A model generated the notes under the pieces. That model made no database searches and was not told the DNA's origin. It saw nothing but the letters and a program-made list of their open reading frames with translations. A DNA stretch of 64,000 nt from an uncultured Bacteroidales bacterium (GTDB lineage Bacteria > Bacteroidota > Bacteroidia > Bacteroidales > Bacteroidaceae), in NCBI GenBank assembly GCA_902776455.1, contig CACYQI010000007.1, forward strand, positions 1 through 64,000. The letters are read 5' to 3'. Made by a program: the position numbers and the translations under genes. Positions 63,571 through 64,000 of this stretch are shown piece by piece (the stretch's first letter is position 1; the number at the start of each line of letters is the position of its first letter).

Positions 63571-64000
63571 ATTTCTATGGAGTACATGGAGAAGGCCCTA
63601 CTTCCCTCCTTTTACTACTTGGTTCCGTAGAGTTTATTAATGTCTAAGGAGTATAGGAGTATAGGAGTCTTGGAGGCGGGGAGGGGGGCCTTCTCCTTTG
63701 ACTCCTTGACTCCTTAGAGTTTTTCATTTCTACGGAGTACATGGAGTACATGGAGATGGCCCTACTTCCCTCCTTTTACTACTTGACTCCGTAGAGTTTA
63801 TTAATGTCTAAGGAGTATAGGAGAAAAGGAGTTTTGGAGGCGGGGAGGGGGCTTCACTTCTCCTTTGACTCCTTGACTCCGTAGAGTTTATTAATGTCTA
63901 AGGAGTATAGGAGAAAAGGAGTTTTGGAGGCGGGGAGGGGGGCCTTCTCCTTTGACTCCTTGACTCCTTAGAGTTTTTCATTTCTACGGAGTACATGAAG
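63571..64000. repeat. Long tandem repeat array at the right edge
   Basis: ATTTCTANGGAGTACATGGAG recurs at 63571 and 63726 (155 bp), and GTAGAGTTTATTAATGTCTA at 63627, 63791 and 63881. Each unit holds TAAGGAGTATAGGAG, TTGGAGGCGGGGAGGGGG and CTTTGACTCCTTGACTCC. The array continues past the window. Confidence 0.7.

Overview
The window looks like a chromosome segment of a Bacteroidales bacterium, most like Prevotellaceae. The evidence is: many promoters of the Bacteroidetes type (TTG, 19-20 nt, TAnnTTTG); type IX secretion genes porQ (next to cmk) and sprA (divergent from ruvA); a fused ribBA; a BspA-type leucine-rich surface protein; a DUF4923 lipoprotein; and an exbB-exbD-exbD cluster next to tRNA-Ser. 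Gene order in the conserved parts (lptF-like/ribBA/aspC, tgt/lptG, prenyl synthase/tatD) is also typical of the order. Family names come from motif recognition by eye; no database was searched.

Layout. 1-3980: remnant of a mobile element (HTH-like protein, small ORF, DUF3987-like protein, CHC2/Toprim primase) abutting a truncated MmeI-type restriction-modification gene. 4140-16423: housekeeping block (LptF-like permease, RibBA, aminotransferase, large GH43/GLUG secreted protein, NadE, GdhA). 16969-24470: envelope genes (cmk, porQ, tonB, prenyl synthase, tatD, tRNA-Ser, a broken exbB, membrane protein, two exbD). 25547-31736: a small polyketide/aryl-polyene-like cluster (methyltransferase, acyltransferase, ketosynthase, ACP, ketosynthase-CLF fusion). 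31963-38123: exported peroxidase-nitroreductase fusion, Cthe_2159-like lipoprotein, LytS/LytR pair. 38364-43751: tgt, lptG, DEAD helicase, RluA-type synthase, DUF4923. 44387-52213: DegP/HtrA protease and the BspA-like protein. 53296-62951: sprA, ruvA, cysQ.

The most unusual property is repeats. Nearly every gap is filled with short-period arrays: 7-bp (many sequences), 8-bp, 10-bp and above all 22-bp units, together with G/C hairpin repeats and longer palindromic elements present in both orientations. The same hairpin and heptamer families also lie in frame inside conserved genes: the primase, the aminotransferase, and above all the two ketosynthases, where they form linkers between domains. 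The second ketosynthase carries three such inserts, and one of them joins it to a chain-length-factor domain. This in-frame colonisation, reminiscent of Rickettsia palindromic elements and cyanobacterial heptamer repeats, is the best candidate for an undescribed phenomenon here.

Other points of note are an internal deletion that frameshifts exbB, a MITE-like 178-bp element with a possible target duplication, and an apparently exported glutathione peroxidase-nitroreductase fusion.
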